From Bog-756 sp963776225 (lineage in GTDB: Bacteria > Actinomycetota > Acidimicrobiia > Acidimicrobiales > RAAP-2), in the NCBI GenBank assembly GCA_963776225.1, contig CAVZLL010000003.1, forward strand, positions 744,001 through 808,000: 64,000 bases of DNA, read 5' to 3'. Positions 51,871 to 60,138 of this stretch are shown here, in pieces (the stretch's first letter is position 1; each line of letters opens with the position of its first letter). The notes under the pieces were generated by a model. It saw only the letters and a program-made list of their open reading frames with translations. It was not told the origin of the DNA and did not search any database. A program made the position numbers and the translations under genes.

Positions 51871-52857
51871 ATGATCAACCCAAACCACACGCTCGCCGGT
51901 TCGGAGGTCACCGTCCCCGCTCTCGGAGTCGGAACATGGGCGTGGGGCGACACCTCCACCTGGGGCATGGACGGCTACGACACCGATCTGACCCGCGACT
52001 CGATCCGGGATGCGTGGGAGGCGTCGATCGATGCAGGGGTGACCCTCTTCGACACCGCCGAGGTCTACGGTCGTGGGGAGAGCGAGCGGATCATCGGAGG
52101 GCTGTTGGCCAAGGATCCGGACCGGGCCACATCCGCAGTCGTCGCCACCAAGTTCATGCCGTCACCGTGGAAGCTGAACGTCGGCGGCGCGCTGCTCACC
52201 TCCCTCCGGGCCTCCCTCGGCCGCCTGGGGCTGCCCGCCGTCGACCTCTACCAGATCCATGGGCCGATCAGCCTGCGCTCCCATGCGGCGATGGCCGAGG
52301 CACTTGCCACCGTCCACCAGGAGGGGTTGGTCAACGCCGTGGGAGTGTCCAACTACTCGGTCACGGAGACCCGTTCGATCGCCGGCGAGCTCGAACGACG
52401 CGGTCTCAGGCTGGCCACGAACCAGATCGAGTTCTCCCTGCTCAGACGGTCGCCGGAGACCAGCGGACTCCTGGCCGGCTGTGCCGAGCTGGGTGTCCTG
52501 CCACTCGCTTACTCGCCCATCGGCCAGGGGCGGCTGACCGGCAAGTACTCGGTCGCCCATCCGCCTCCGGGAAAGAGGACGTTCTCCAACCATCCGATGG
52601 CGGTGGTCGACACCGTCGTCGACGAGCTCCGCGCCATCGGGGACCGTCACGGGGGGAAGCTCCCGAGCCAGGTGGCTCTCAATTGGGTGATGGCCAAGGG
52701 GGCCGTGCCCATCCCCGGGGCGAAGAACCGGAAGCAGGCCGAGGAGAACGCCGGGGCACTGGGATGGGAGCTCGATCAGGACGATGTGGCCCGGCTCGAC
52801 CGGGCTGCCCTCCCCGGTCTGCGGAGCCTGCAGAGCCGGTTCTGGCAGCACGGCTGA
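51871..52857 (+). CDS. Aldo/keto reductase
   Basis: A 328-residue AKR. ATG 51871 begins the protein; it is preceded by GGTACGCTGTTTCG without a clear ribosome site. The tetrad is complete: Asp and Tyr in TLFDTAEVYGRGESE, Lys in VVATKFMP and His in LYQIHGPIS. The NADPH-binding VPIPGAKNRKQAEENAGAL segment is classical. It probably reduces carbonyls produced in the neighbouring catabolic genes. It is divergent from the ferredoxin gene. Confidence 0.92.
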   Translation: MINPNHTLAGSEVTVPALGVGTWAWGDTSTWGMDGYDTDLTRDSIRDAWEASIDAGVTLFDTAEVYGRGESERIIGGLLAKDPDRATSAVVATKFMPSPWKLNVGGALLTSLRASLGRLGLPAVDLYQIHGPISLRSHAAMAEALATVHQEGLVNAVGVSNYSVTETRSIAGELERRGLRLATNQIEFSLLRRSPETSGLLAGCAELGVLPLAYSPIGQGRLTGKYSVAHPPPGKRTFSNHPMAVVDTVVDELRAIGDRHGGKLPSQVALNWVMAKGAVPIPGAKNRKQAEENAGALGWELDQDDVARLDRAALPGLRSLQSRFWQHG

Positions 52858-52858
52858 G

Positions 52859-53432
52859 TCAGGTGGTGGGCAGGACAGCATCGACGACGATCACCTCGGT
52901 GAAGGACGAGCCGTCAACCTGGAAGCCGTAGCAACCAGGGCCCTTCACCTACGTTCCCGAGGGTTGATTTCGCCAACCCCGAATTGCTTGGACTGATCGT
53001 CCAGTCCGTCTTGATTCCGTACCACCCCACCATGTTCGACATGGCCAGCTCGACGATCCCGTGCGCAAGGTCTCCGGCCTGCGAGAGGATCACGGTCACG
53101 ATTCCCGTTCCCAGCGTCACGCCGCCCACCATTCCGGGATGAGTGACCGTTGTGCCGGTCGACGCTGGACAAGGGGTTCCGCTCGCGACCGTGGAGAGGC
53201 GGAGCGGACGGTCTCGAAGTCCTACCGGAACACGAAGCAGACAGGCCCCACCACTCGAACACCGCCCTCGAATGGTCGATGGAACGACAACGGCTGGATT
53301 GCCGGATGTCGTGCTTGTCGAGGAACGAGTCTCAGTCGGCCCGCCAGAACAGGCACTGAGCACAAGGGCAACAAGTGCGCAGGCAGCAAGCCCGTTGCTC
53401 CGTCCCTTCGGTTCTGAGGATCTGGGCCGCAT
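52859..53432 (-). pseudogene. Secreted lipoprotein of unknown function, frameshifted near its C-terminus
   Basis: The protein begins at ATG 53432 with a signal peptide ending in LVLSACSG (lipobox). GTPCPASTGTTV and MVGWYGIKTDW follow in the same frame. The family's C-terminal motif GPGCYGFQVDGSSFTEVIVVDA lies in the next frame. Dropping one base at the GGGCCC of 52938-52943 joins them and ends at the stop 52859-52861, giving 190 residues. The segment between GWYG and GPGCY is shorter than I would expect for this family. The stop falls 2 bases after the convergent AKR stop. It is probably anchored outside the membrane. Confidence 0.65.
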
Positions 53433-53753
53433 GGTGGTTGCTGGATCAAAGCCTACGTTTTCGCTCGGTGGAGGCGCATCCGGCGCTGCGGATCATCCGC
53501 TCAACATCGGCACCGAGCGACGTGGTCGTGCTGGGTCAGGCGGTGAAGGAGCCTGCTGCGGCTGAGTTGCTGCGGAGCTCCTCGCCCGACCGCCTTCGAG
53601 CTCAATTCGTTCACGAGCGCTGCCACAGCGCAACGTCCAAGGAGGTGAGCCCGGTTCTTTCCGTTCACAGTCGGGTGTTCGCCCCTTCACGCTGGAGCCT
53701 CTCGTGTTCGGGGTTCCTGAACGCCGGGTCGTGGGCGGACCGGATGGGCCATC
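53433..53753. other. 321-base gap before the alpha/beta-hydrolase gene
   Basis: No gene was recognised. The only frames here are short or Arg/Ser-rich. An isolated AAGGAGGTGAG at 53638-53648 looks like a ribosome site but is not followed by a convincing coding start. The promoter of the leftward lipoprotein gene should lie in its first 100 bases. Confidence 0.4.
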
Positions 53754-54338
53754 ATGGGCACCATGCCCGGGAAGCCACCAGCCGGATTGGTGGTCACCCC
53801 AGGAGCCAGCGCCGGACGCGGGCAGTCCGGGCTGGTCGCCATCGACGAGGCGTTGGCGGCCAAGGGCATCGTGGTGGAACGGGTCGAGTTTCCTTCACAG
53901 GCCGCCGGTAAGCGGCGCACCGACTCGTCGGCCGTGTGCATCGCCACCGTGCGCCAGGCCGCTGGCGCGCTGGCCTCACGGCTGGGCGTTTCGGTGGGAC
54001 GGATCGCCGTCGGCGGCCGATCCTTCGGTGGCCGCATGTCTTCGATGGCCGTGGCCGAAGGACTCGGGGCCCGCGCGCTCGTCTTGGTGAGTTACCCGCT
54101 GCATCCGCCGGGCAAGCCCGATCAGCTCCGGACGTCCCACTTTCCCGACCTGGAGGTGCCCTGCCTGTTCGTCTCGGGCCGTCGCGACGCGTTCGCCACG
54201 CCCGCCGAACTGGAGCGGGAGACCGCGGCCATTCCCGGTGCGGTCACCGTGGCCTTCGTCGATGGTGATCACGGTCTGCGGAAGGCCGAGGGAGAGGCGG
54301 CAGCGATCGTGGCCGATTGGGTCAGCGGGCTTCGCTGA
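53754..54338 (+). CDS. Tex30/KANL3-like alpha/beta hydrolase
   Basis: A 194-residue small hydrolase. It opens GLVVTPGASAGRGQSGL, where the first strand and the oxyanion loop lie. The nucleophile Ser is in AVGGRSFGGRMSSMA, the acid in VSGRRDAFATP and the His in VDGDHGLRKAEG. This is the short alpha/beta fold of bacterial Tex30/KANL3-like proteins, whose substrates are unknown. Starts at 53754 and 53763 are both possible. Confidence 0.85.
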   Translation: MGTMPGKPPAGLVVTPGASAGRGQSGLVAIDEALAAKGIVVERVEFPSQAAGKRRTDSSAVCIATVRQAAGALASRLGVSVGRIAVGGRSFGGRMSSMAVAEGLGARALVLVSYPLHPPGKPDQLRTSHFPDLEVPCLFVSGRRDAFATPAELERETAAIPGAVTVAFVDGDHGLRKAEGEAAAIVADWVSGLR

Positions 54339-54589
54339 CCTGATCGTGAGCGGGGTTCGGGGATCCATGGCGGGCCGTCCGGCATCCGGCATTTCGCCGT
54401 CCGAGCAGGTGCCAGCCCTGGGGCTGGGCGGTGTCACCGATCGGTTCGATCCGGCGCTGTTCCACGCATACCGAGGGACTCCGACTCGGTCCATCCATGG
54501 GTCGACACGGTCTCGCGCTGGCAGCCAAAGCCTTCATCGGCGAGACTGAGCCGTCCCATCTTCGGGGGTTCCAGAGGCGGCGAGCTCAC

Positions 54590-54919
54590 ATGACCAATTT
54601 CGAGCGCTTGGACGAGTTTCCCAAGGCTCTGCTCTCATTCTTGCTTGAACTCCTCGCCGAACGGAAGATCAATCATCCGGGGGCAGCACTGACATTGTCA
54701 CCGGACGACCTCGCTTCCTCGTGGGATCTGGTGGCCGAGTCCGCGGTATTGCCGGATCCTCCGGAGCAGCCAGATGCTGGGGAAGAAGTTGCGAGCAGCT
54801 ATTGGTATGAGCAAGCGCTAGGTGATCTCCTCAGCGGGGGATTTCTCTCGGAACTCGAGGACCACACATTTCGCGTCTTGGACCTTGAGAACCTGTTGCG
54901 CTTCAGGGATAGCTACTGA
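54590..54919 (+). CDS. Hypothetical acidic protein
   Basis: A 109-residue protein with acidic, helical composition. ATG 54590 lies 10 bases after an AGAGGCGG stretch. It begins TNFERLDEFPKALLSFLLELLAERK and ends LEDHTFRVLDLENLLRF. No signal peptide, membrane segment or motif is visible. Codon use is less GC-biased than in the first 50 kb, which fits an accessory region. It may be a small immunity-type or regulatory protein, but nothing shows this directly. Confidence 0.5.
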   Translation: MTNFERLDEFPKALLSFLLELLAERKINHPGAALTLSPDDLASSWDLVAESAVLPDPPEQPDAGEEVASSYWYEQALGDLLSGGFLSELEDHTFRVLDLENLLRFRDSY

Positions 54920-55034
54920 TGAAGAGGAACCCGCTCCGGACGACCACTTCCGACCAGCGGTGCGTGTCCGACTGAACCCAACGGGGAGTGGCTTAGCGAT
55001 CACCGTTTGGTGGCCCGTAGACCGACGTCCGTGG

Positions 55035-55451
55035 TCAATGTGTCGCAGATATCAAACTTGCACAATGACTGCACTTGATCGCTGCCGCAGGAAGATCATC
55101 CGAGAGGCATTGTGGACATGTCTTGGTTTCAGGGGGTGGGCCGAACACCGTGTGACCTCGCTGTTTCATGTAGGCGCGATACGGAACCACCAAGACGAAA
55201 TAGATCGCGGCCATGAAGATGATGAAGTAGACGATCGCGGCAATGAACGATCCAAGCTGGATGCGCTGGCCATTGACCGTCCACCCGAGACCCGGGGATC
55301 CCACGCCTCCGCGCTCCACGGCGTTGACCAATGGCGTAATGATCGAATCGGTAAAGGACTTGATCAATGTGCTGAAGGCGACTGCCACGACAAGGCCCAC
55401 CGCTATGACGATCAACTCTCCCTGCATGAGGAAGCTTCTGAAACCCTTCAT
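55035..55451 (-). CDS. mscL: Large-conductance mechanosensitive channel with C-terminal zinc ribbon
   Basis: A 138-residue MscL. ATG 55451 is preferred; an upstream in-frame GTG at 55460 adds three residues. TM1 is GELIVIAVGLVVAVAFSTLI, followed by the SFTDSIITPLV segment. The loop is GLGWTVNGQRIQLGSF, and TM2 is IVYFIIFMAAIYFVLVVPY. The tail after TM2 carries TCPQC and KCSHC, two CxxC pairs forming a zinc ribbon in place of the usual helical bundle. The channel opens under hypo-osmotic stress to release solutes. Confidence 0.93.
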   Translation of the reverse strand: MKGFRSFLMQGELIVIAVGLVVAVAFSTLIKSFTDSIITPLVNAVERGGVGSPGLGWTVNGQRIQLGSFIAAIVYFIIFMAAIYFVLVVPYRAYMKQRGHTVFGPPPETKTCPQCLSDDLPAAAIKCSHCASLISATH

Positions 55452-55635
55452 TTTCCGCACCTTTCAATCGGTCTAACGAGACACCCGATCTTCGGGGTAG
55501 CCACTCTCTGCGCTCGGCATCAGCCCACCGTCTTTCTGATGAAGGAACGGCACTGAACATTTAGCACGGCCAGCCCACCGGGAGGGTCACCTCGTCGTCA
55601 CGACCGGCCTCCCGTGTTTCTGTCTGGGGCGACCA

Positions 55636-56082
55636 TCAACACCGCTCTGGGCTGACGAGCAGCCCGGTGTCGTCCGTCAGGAGATGCGCGATTTCCTCGC
55701 CATAGATCTTCGCACCCTGATCGGTGAGGTGGATTCCGTCGGGCAGAGTCCGGACGACCTCCCAATTCCCGCATGTTCTGATCGCCAACGCTTCCTTGCC
55801 GCCAGGTGCGGCCAGAACTGGTCCGGCATTCAGGATCTTGACGCCGGGGATGGAGGTGTAGCCAAGGAAGAGTTGCCGGGCATGAGCCAGGACTGGAGCG
55901 GTGATCGGTGGCGGGCTCACCCAGTCCATCGTCGCCCCGGCTGCCTGAACTTCCTTTGAGAGGCGCGTTGCCGTCTGTTGCCATAAGGAGAAGAACGCCG
56001 GGCTGACATCGGCTATGGCGGTCCCGTCAGGATTGTGGCACTTCGGAAATTGGCGGGGTCTAACGCTTGCGACAGCAAGCAC
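55636..56082 (-). pseudogene. SGNH-family hydrolase, C-terminal fragment
   Basis: A 148-residue fragment. KCHNPDGTAIADVSPAFFSLWQ and the catalytic block V PDGIHLTDQGAKIYGEEIA (Asp-x-x-His) are typical of the C-terminal part of SGNH/GDSL esterases. The N-terminal block with the GDS nucleophile is absent. The open frame stops at the left edge of the IS110-family element, so insertion or rearrangement by that element probably removed it. The missing half was not found on the right side of the element. Confidence 0.7.
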
Positions 56083-56124
56083 TTGACCCTACGTCGGCCA
56101 GAGTGTGCCACCCTGACCTGATGT

Positions 56125-57491
56125 GATGAAGGGGCGGGGCCTCCGCCCCTCGTGAAGATTCGGGCGCCGCGAGCGACACTCGGGTTTCCACAAACCAACC
56201 TCGACAAGAGGAGGAGGCCCCAATGGAACGACAGTATGTCGGAATCGACCTGCATCGCCGCAGCTCGACCATCTACCGAATGACCGAAGACGGTGAGGTG
56301 CTCGGCTGCGTGCGCATCCCGAGCCAACCCGAAGAGCTCGCCGAAGCCATGGCAGACGCCGGCGAGGCGCCAGAGGTGGTGCTCGAGTCCACCTACGGGC
56401 GGTACTGGGCAGCCGACCTGCTCAGCGAGCTCGGTGCAAACGTGCATCTGGCCCATGCCCTCGGCAACAGCTGGGGGAACCGCAGGGTGAAGGACGACGA
56501 GCGTGACGCGAAGGACCTCGCCGCCATGCTCCGCCTGGGCCGGCTCGCCGAGGGCTGGATCGCCCCGCCCGAGATCAGAGAGCTCAGGGAGCTGGTGCGC
56601 TACCGCTCGAGCTGCCCTACGCCTATGACCTGTGCCTCCGTTCGCTGCGGGGACTTATCGTCCGCTACAACGCAGAGATCGCCGACTTGGACCGGACCAT
56701 CTACCACCAGCTCGTCGACGATCCCGGCTACCGGGCCCTCCAGACGCTGCCGGGCGTCGGCAAGGTCATCGCCGCCATCTTCGTGGCGGAGATCGGCGAC
56801 ATCACCCGCTTCGACAACCCGAAGACGCTCTGCTCATGGGCCGGGCTCACCCCGAAGCACCGGGAGTCCGACCAGACGGTCCACCGCGGGTCGATCACCA
56901 AGCAGGGATCACCGCTCGTGCGCTGGGCGGCCATCGAGGCAGTCGGGAACTACCGGGCGAAGGGCAACGAGAAGCTGCGTGAGGACTACCGACGGATCGT
57001 TGAGCACCGGGGCAAGTACAAGGCCCGGGTGGCGGTCGCACGCAAGCTCTTGACCCTCGTGTTCTATGCCCTTCGGGACGGCGAGGTGCGCTGTCTCGAA
57101 GCCGGTGAGGCCGCGTGAGCGGCGGACACGGACCGACGCGAGCTCGACTATCGCCGTAGCCCGCCCTAGCTGGTGCGGCCGGGCATTCTGATTGAGCCCG
57201 TCGGGACGTGGCCGAATCCCATCATGTCGGAGATCGACGAATGAATGGCTGGCGGCCCACGGGCGCCCGTGAGAGAACCCACAAGCAATAATGGGAAGTT
57301 CGAGGACCACATAGGCGTCATCCCTGTCGACGATGCGCCACTCGTCGCCGGCATCAACGCCTCCGTCCTTCGGATGGCTTCGCCAGCGTTGACCCCGGCT
57401 CCTCGCTGGCGCACGCCCACTTCCAGGACGACGCTCGAAATTCAGGCACAGAAAAGCGGCCTGATCCGTTGACACGGCCCCGCCCCTTCAT
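56125..57491 (+). mobile_element. IS110-family (IS1111-like) element remnant
   Basis: A perfect 16-bp inverted repeat brackets the region: ATGAAGGGGCGGGGCC at 56125-56140 and GGCCCCGCCCCTTCAT at 57476-57491. Between them lies a transposase with a large internal deletion. IS1111-group members have subterminal inverted repeats and long non-coding ends, as here: 82 bases on the left and about 357 on the right (57119-57475). The true tips may lie a little outside the repeats. On the left the next gene is the truncated SGNH hydrolase. The right non-coding end could once have encoded a bridge RNA. The 57492-57605 segment after it holds the promoter of the next gene. Confidence 0.75.
56223..57118 (+). 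pseudogene. IS110-family DEDD transposase, internally deleted
   Basis: The N-terminal RuvC-like DEDD part begins at ATG 56223 with a GAGGAGG ribosome site: YVGIDLHRRSS (Asp), VLESTYGRYW (Glu) and VKDDERDAKDLAAML (Asp-Asp). At about 56606-56612 it jumps into another frame, where LPYAYDLCLRSLRGLIVRYNAEIADLDR continues. The C-terminal Transposase_20 domain with LPGVGKVIAAIFVAEIGDI and the catalytic Ser of TKQGSPLVRWAAIEA is intact. Comparison with normal 350-400-residue members suggests about 50 residues are missing at the join. The element cannot move on its own. Confidence 0.8.
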
Positions 57492-57605
57492 GAAGGCGGT
57501 AGGGGGCACCCAGCAGAAACCCTAGGAACTCTAGGAACCCGCCACGGTGCTTTCTGCACGAATGACCAAGGGCCCTAGCAATGACCGGCGGTGGCCCCGA
57601 GACTG

Positions 57606-58493
57606 ATGGTGGTGACCAGGCGAATGCTTCTTCCCGCGGTGCTGCTCTTGGCAGGATTGATTGCTGGGTGCAGCGCAGCACCAGCCGATGTACCATTTAC
57701 GCTGGGCACTGCTGATCGAAATCTGACTTATTGCAATTCGCAGAGTTTAGATCTCTACATCCCGCGCGCCGCTAGTGTTCGCCCTCTTCCCATTGCAATG
57801 TACGTGCACGGGGGAGGTATGACCGCAGGCGACAAGTCGGACCTCAACCCGGTGTTCCTTGATGCACTGGCTTCTGCCGGTTATGCGGTCGCCAGTATGA
57901 ACTACCGGCTTGCTCCTGCGTTTCGGTTTCCTGCCCAAATCGAAGATGTCAAGTGCGCAATCAGGTATCTGCGAGCCACGGCTCCCCGTTACCGCCTGAA
58001 CGCAAACGAGGTATTCGCATTCGGCACCAGCGTTGGAGGACAGCTTGTGGCGCTGTCCGCTCTCACGGGTTCGCATTCAGTATTCGATGTCGGACCGTAT
58101 CCGACGGAACCGAGCAACCTTCTGGCAGCGGCGGACATGTTCGGCCCAGCGAACCTCACCGAGCGAGCATCGGGGTTCTCTCCCTCCGGAATTCAGCAAG
58201 TCTTCGGCAAGAGTGATCACCGGGATCTCCTCCTTGCCAGCCCCACGCATTTCGTCGCCGCGAACTCGCCGCCAATTCTTCTTGTTCAGGGCGTCGACGA
58301 TACGACGGTCCTCAAGTCGCAATCCATGGAGCTCTATGGGGACCTCATAGCTGCAGGTGACCAGACCCAACTTGTTTTGGTCCAGAACATGGGCCACATG
58401 TTCATCCAGGTCGGCTCGAGGACCCTTGACCCTAGCTTTCGGCAGATTGCGAAGGACTTGGTCCGCTTCTTCGACAATGCGCAGAAGATGTGA
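57606..58493 (+). CDS. Lipoprotein esterase of the alpha/beta-hydrolase (BD-FAE-like) family
   Basis: A 295-residue secreted hydrolase. ATG 57606 is preferred; the signal is RRMLLPAVLLLAGLIAGC with the lipobox Cys near residue 21. The oxyanion motif is YVHGGGM, the nucleophile Ser is in FGTSVGGQLVALSAL, the Asp in LLVQGVDDTTV and the His in NMGHMF. This is the HGG-type esterase fold. The protein would be attached outside the membrane and may cleave acyl or acetyl esters. Codon bias is clearly milder than in the catabolic island. Confidence 0.9.
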   Translation: MVVTRRMLLPAVLLLAGLIAGCSAAPADVPFTLGTADRNLTYCNSQSLDLYIPRAASVRPLPIAMYVHGGGMTAGDKSDLNPVFLDALASAGYAVASMNYRLAPAFRFPAQIEDVKCAIRYLRATAPRYRLNANEVFAFGTSVGGQLVALSALTGSHSVFDVGPYPTEPSNLLAAADMFGPANLTERASGFSPSGIQQVFGKSDHRDLLLASPTHFVAANSPPILLVQGVDDTTVLKSQSMELYGDLIAAGDQTQLVLVQNMGHMFIQVGSRTLDPSFRQIAKDLVRFFDNAQKM

Positions 58494-58761
58494 GCGGGAT
58501 TGCCGGATTCAGGATTGCGAGTTCGGTGGACTGGCCCGAGCCACTGCTCGAAGGCACCATTGGGAGCCCCACCCAACCGGTGTTCAGAGGCAGGCACAAG
58601 TGCAGGTCCAGCCTCCGAATGTGACTCCAGGGTGACAAGCCGGCGATCTCATCGTCTCGGCGGTGGAATCCGGGCCGTTCATTCCTTATCGTTGTCACTA
58701 CATGCAGGGCGGGAGGCAGGTATCGGAGCGCCTCCGTCGGCAGCAACAGTGAGGAGGATCT

Positions 58762-59682
58762 ATGTCCACAATCGAACGTACCGAGATCACCGAGGAGAGG
58801 GACGAACCTCTGAAGGATGATCCCCGCGTTGGCCGGCGCGCCCTGATGCTCGGTGGAGCGGCCGGGGTGGCTGGAGCGGCCATCGCCGCCGTAACGAATT
58901 CCTCTCCAGCTGGAGCTGCGGCAGGCGATCCCCTGACCCTCGGGAACGGCGGGACGCCCACCGCAAACGATGCGGGTCCCAATCAGACGAGCATGACGGC
59001 CAATCCCCTTTCGGGATCTTCGCTGAACGTCTACAACACGACGGCAAACCTTCCGGCTTTCTACGGCCAGGCGCACGGAAGTTCTGGGATCCCAGACATT
59101 GCGGCCGTCATCGGAGACTCGGACCAGGTCGACGGTGTGCTGGGGCTCTCGTCTGGCGGAGTGGGGGTGCACGGAGTCACAACTGCCGACGCGGGGACTG
59201 GAGCCGATACAGTTGGAGTCCTCGGAGAAGACACCAGCACGGTGCCGGGAGGCACAGGCGTCTATGGGTCGTCGGTCCATGGCCACGGCGTCCAAGGTGT
59301 GACGTCAGGCAGGGATGGGTTCACCGGGGTGCACGGCAAAGCCATAGGTCCCGGTGCCTATGGGGTCTTCGGTGAGGGACTTAGTACATCCGGTGTGGGC
59401 GTCATGGCTTCGAGTCCAGGCACTGCCTTGCAGGTGAACGGAGCCGCTCAGTTCACGCGAAGCGGCGTTGCGACCCTCTCGGCAGCTGCGACCTCTGTTG
59501 TTGTCACCGTGCTTGGAGGACTGAAGGCCACGAGCCACGTCTTGGCGACCCTGCAAACCGACGGAGCCGTGGGATTGGCGGTGCGCGCTGCAGTCCCCAA
59601 CACTTCAACTGGCAAGGTGACCATCTACTTCACCGAGAGTGCGCCTGCTCGAACGAAGGTCGGTTGGTTCGTATTCGGCTAG
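58762..59682 (+). CDS. Tat-exported Gly/Val-rich repeat protein
   Basis: A 306-residue protein after a GAGGAGG ribosome site. The N-terminus carries a twin-arginine signal (VGRRALMLGGAAGVAGAAIAAV). The mature part contains short Gly-x-x-Gly repeats such as GVHGVTTADAG, GVYGSSVHGHGVQG, GVHGKAIGPGAYGVFG and GVGVMASS. These are typical of a parallel beta-helix or collagen-like surface protein. The C-terminus (ATLQTDGAVGLAVRAAVPN) forms a small beta-domain. No catalytic site is seen. A surface role is inferred. A GGAGGC/GCCTCC hairpin lies upstream (58712-58735). Confidence 0.7.
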   Translation: MSTIERTEITEERDEPLKDDPRVGRRALMLGGAAGVAGAAIAAVTNSSPAGAAAGDPLTLGNGGTPTANDAGPNQTSMTANPLSGSSLNVYNTTANLPAFYGQAHGSSGIPDIAAVIGDSDQVDGVLGLSSGGVGVHGVTTADAGTGADTVGVLGEDTSTVPGGTGVYGSSVHGHGVQGVTSGRDGFTGVHGKAIGPGAYGVFGEGLSTSGVGVMASSPGTALQVNGAAQFTRSGVATLSAAATSVVVTVLGGLKATSHVLATLQTDGAVGLAVRAAVPNTSTGKVTIYFTESAPARTKVGWFVFG

Positions 59683-60138
59683 GTGGGTTACCGCAAACGG
59701 GCCGGCCGACAGCGCGCCCTGAACTCGCAGGTGATCTGGGGCACTCGTGGGTTCGGTTTCTCTCCGTTCATCAGGCGCAACCGGCGGAAACACACGACAT
59801 GTTGGCAGCCCACCCTGGGCTTGGTTGGCCCCATACCGTAAACGAGGCGTCTGCACTGCATCCCTCTCCAAGGCGAGCCGCATTCCCATGCGGGTTCCCC
59901 TATGCCATTCGACCTCATGTACTTCGCCATTCGACCACCGGTACCTCCACCCCCTTTTGGATGTGGTTCGAAATCTTGAGGATGAATAGAGCCGGTTGCA
60001 GCAATCGCTGGTGCACCAAGTTTGCGACACCCGACAGTCGATTGCTTCCGGGCGAAGCATGGCCTAGCCTGCCGACTATCGGCGGAAGGTTTCGGCAGGT
60101 CCGCAGCCCCCTCATGCCGGCGGAACGAGGAGGTTTCG
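59683..60138. other. 456-base gap with a leader hairpin
   Basis: No gene was recognised. CCTGCCGA (60068-60075) and TCGGCAGG (60092-60099) form a perfect 8-bp stem about 40 bases before the next start, followed by the ribosome site GAGGAGG. It may be part of the leader of the large RCC1/IPT gene. The segment near 59900-60010 is AT-richer and may hold its promoter. I found no match to a known riboswitch. Confidence 0.4.

Noticed and set aside
57245..57472. A 75-codon open frame in the right end of the IS element
   Set aside because: No ribosome site or family; the position fits the non-coding end of an IS110-type element better.
60068..60099. Possible riboswitch before the RCC1/IPT gene
   Set aside because: A single hairpin is clear, but I could not match it to any known ligand-binding core such as c-di-GMP or c-di-AMP classes.
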